From NCBI GenBank assembly GCA_011634665.1, contig WAEK01000003.1, forward strand, positions 3,049,501 through 3,113,500: a stretch of DNA of 64,000 nucleotides. The letters are read 5' to 3'. Positions within the stretch are counted from its first letter, which is position 1; each line of letters starts with the position of its first letter. Shown piece by piece: positions 63,156-64,000 of the stretch. Source of the stretch: Mortierella sp. BCC40632. Lineage: Eukaryota > Mortierellomycota > Mortierellomycetes > Mortierellales > Mortierellaceae. Position numbers and translations under genes: made by a program. The notes under the pieces were generated by a model that saw only the letters and a program-made list of their open reading frames with translations, was not told the origin of the DNA and did not search any database.

Positions 63156-63895
63156 TCATGATTGTGGACTAAAACGGGTAGCCAGATGGACCTGGCCATT
63201 GGCACTTGAACTCGTGCCAATATCGAACCACGCATCCGTGGAACCAGGCTCAATAAGCGAGCGAAGCGGAACTAGGGTACTCCCGATTAACTGACCTAGT
63301 CATCCATAAGAGAGGAAGAAAAAAAAAAAAAAAAGAGAGAGGAAGAGAGAGAGAGAGAGAGAGAAACGCGTAAATACAAATGATTAGTACATTCAAAAAA
63401 AAGTGTCCCAGTTTTAAAAAGGAAAGGAAAGGAAAGGAAAAGGAAAAGAAAGGATCGGACCATATCGTATATTGAAGAAATTAAAGTAAAAGGACACTTA
63501 CGACCAACGGAAGGATCCTCACTCCACATACTGACAGAGAGGTCACCATTTGTTGACGGATTACAGCTCAAACGATGGGTTTCGTTATAGGTGACTTTGC
63601 CGTCAAAAATTTTCTTAGTTTGAGTCCTTTTAATCTCATTCGGTTCACCCATCGATTGAAGTCCACTCCATCCTCTCCTTTGGATTCCACTTGGTTTGCC
63701 CATTGTTTGAATCCCACTCCATCCTCTCTTTTGGATTCCACTTGGTTTGCCCGCTGTTTGAACCACACTCCATCCTCCCTGTTGCTTTTCAGTGATTTCA
63801 ATCTTGAGTTCGACGTACGCGTTGGTTCCGTCGAGGTTGTTTTGCATCCGACTTAAGTTTCTTGCTTCGACAACGCTGACCTCGAGTGTGCCCAT
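63156..63895 (-). CDS. C2-domain protein with internal 17-residue tandem repeat
   Basis: Relative of the C2 protein at 50308-50780. Exons 63895-63502 and 63295-63156 (phase 1); 177 aa. The C2 start is MGTLEVSVVEARNLS, and loop 1 reads LDGTNAYVELKI, where the usual Asp-Pro-Tyr is Asn-Ala-Tyr. The middle gives VTYNETHRL, and exon 2 supplies the final strands RQLIGSTLVPLRSLIE and NGQVHLATRFSP. Between strands 3 and 4, residues 41-90 consist of three copies of a GWSxxQxxGKPSGIQRR unit of 17 residues. This adds about 50 residues to a domain of about 125. Loss of a loop-1 Asp suggests weaker or no calcium binding. The gene lies against the right edge, but the start and stop are both inside the window. 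Confidence 0.85.
63626..63775 (-). repeat. 51-bp coding minisatellite, three copies
   Basis: Three tandem 51-bp units within exon 1 of the second C2 gene (about 63775-63725, 63724-63674, 63673-63626). The words CCACTCCATCCTCTC and TTTGGATTCCACTTGGTTTG recur on the + strand with few changes, so the expansion is recent. Confidence 0.9.
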
Positions 63896-64000
63896 GATAA
63901 GTGATTTGGTGTAAGGACTGTAAATGAGAGAAGGTGTGAGTGTGCAAGGGTGAGGGGAGTGAATGGTAAAGAAAAAAGAAAATTGATGAACATGCCAAGG

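Noticed and set aside
63190..63260. Cloverleaf-like inverted repeats resembling a tRNA or SINE
   Set aside because: The segment is exon 2 of the second C2 gene: read on the minus strand after the AG at 63297-63296 it gives the final C2 strands in the correct phase.

Overview
The window is nuclear DNA of a filamentous, early-diverging fungus, most likely Mucoromycota and probably Mortierellomycotina. This rests on intron-rich genes with GT-AG introns mostly of 60-400 bp, a two-finger GATA factor, an HMT1-type half ABC transporter, a secreted AA11-like LPMO, a kelch-repeat membrane protein, and very many poly-A/T and CT/GA tracts. The taxon is an inference from gene content. All CDS models below were assembled by hand from splice sites and reading-frame continuity; where an exon list is given, the phases were checked.

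Left part (1-22 kb): a GATA-type zinc-finger regulator (+, 1784-5753) converges on a TMEM135-like peroxisome/mitochondria membrane protein (-, 6356-9332). Next comes a 13-exon cullin (-, 10685-14758) whose ends resemble animal CUL2 more than CUL1, then a possible small cysteine-containing gene (-, 15390-15756). An HMT1/ABCB6-type ABC half-transporter (+, 16525-21430) carries histidine-rich C-terminal stretches.

Middle part (22-46 kb): a DIC1-type mitochondrial dicarboxylate carrier (-, 22109-24194) and the beta subunit of a methylcrotonoyl-type acyl-CoA carboxylase ending in SRM (-, 25984-28421). The carboxylase is divergent from a Doa10/MARCH6 ER-membrane ubiquitin ligase (+, 29354-36099). 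An AA11-like copper LPMO (-, 37259-39367) and a kelch-repeat single-pass membrane protein (-, 44158-46344) follow, separated by 4.8 kb without a convincing gene.

Right part (46-64 kb): a single-domain C2 protein (-, 50308-50780), a gene-poor stretch holding the decayed remains of a PIF/Harbinger DNA transposon (transposase fragment + at about 54.8-55.3 kb, Myb-like partner - at 56.0-57.2 kb), a PARP-fold protein (+, 58941-60498), ribokinase with an 18-nt microexon (+, 60850-62742), and a second C2 protein with a 17-residue tandem repeat (-, 63156-63895).

There is no operon or biosynthetic cluster. The genes are ordinary housekeeping and accessory functions arranged singly. Three concern protein quality control or organelle membranes (cullin, Doa10, TMEM135), three metabolism (DIC1, acyl-CoA carboxylase, ribokinase), and one each heavy-metal or peptide-metal transport and polysaccharide oxidation. 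Many genes have a CT-rich tract on their sense strand upstream of the start, probably part of the core promoter or 5' leader.
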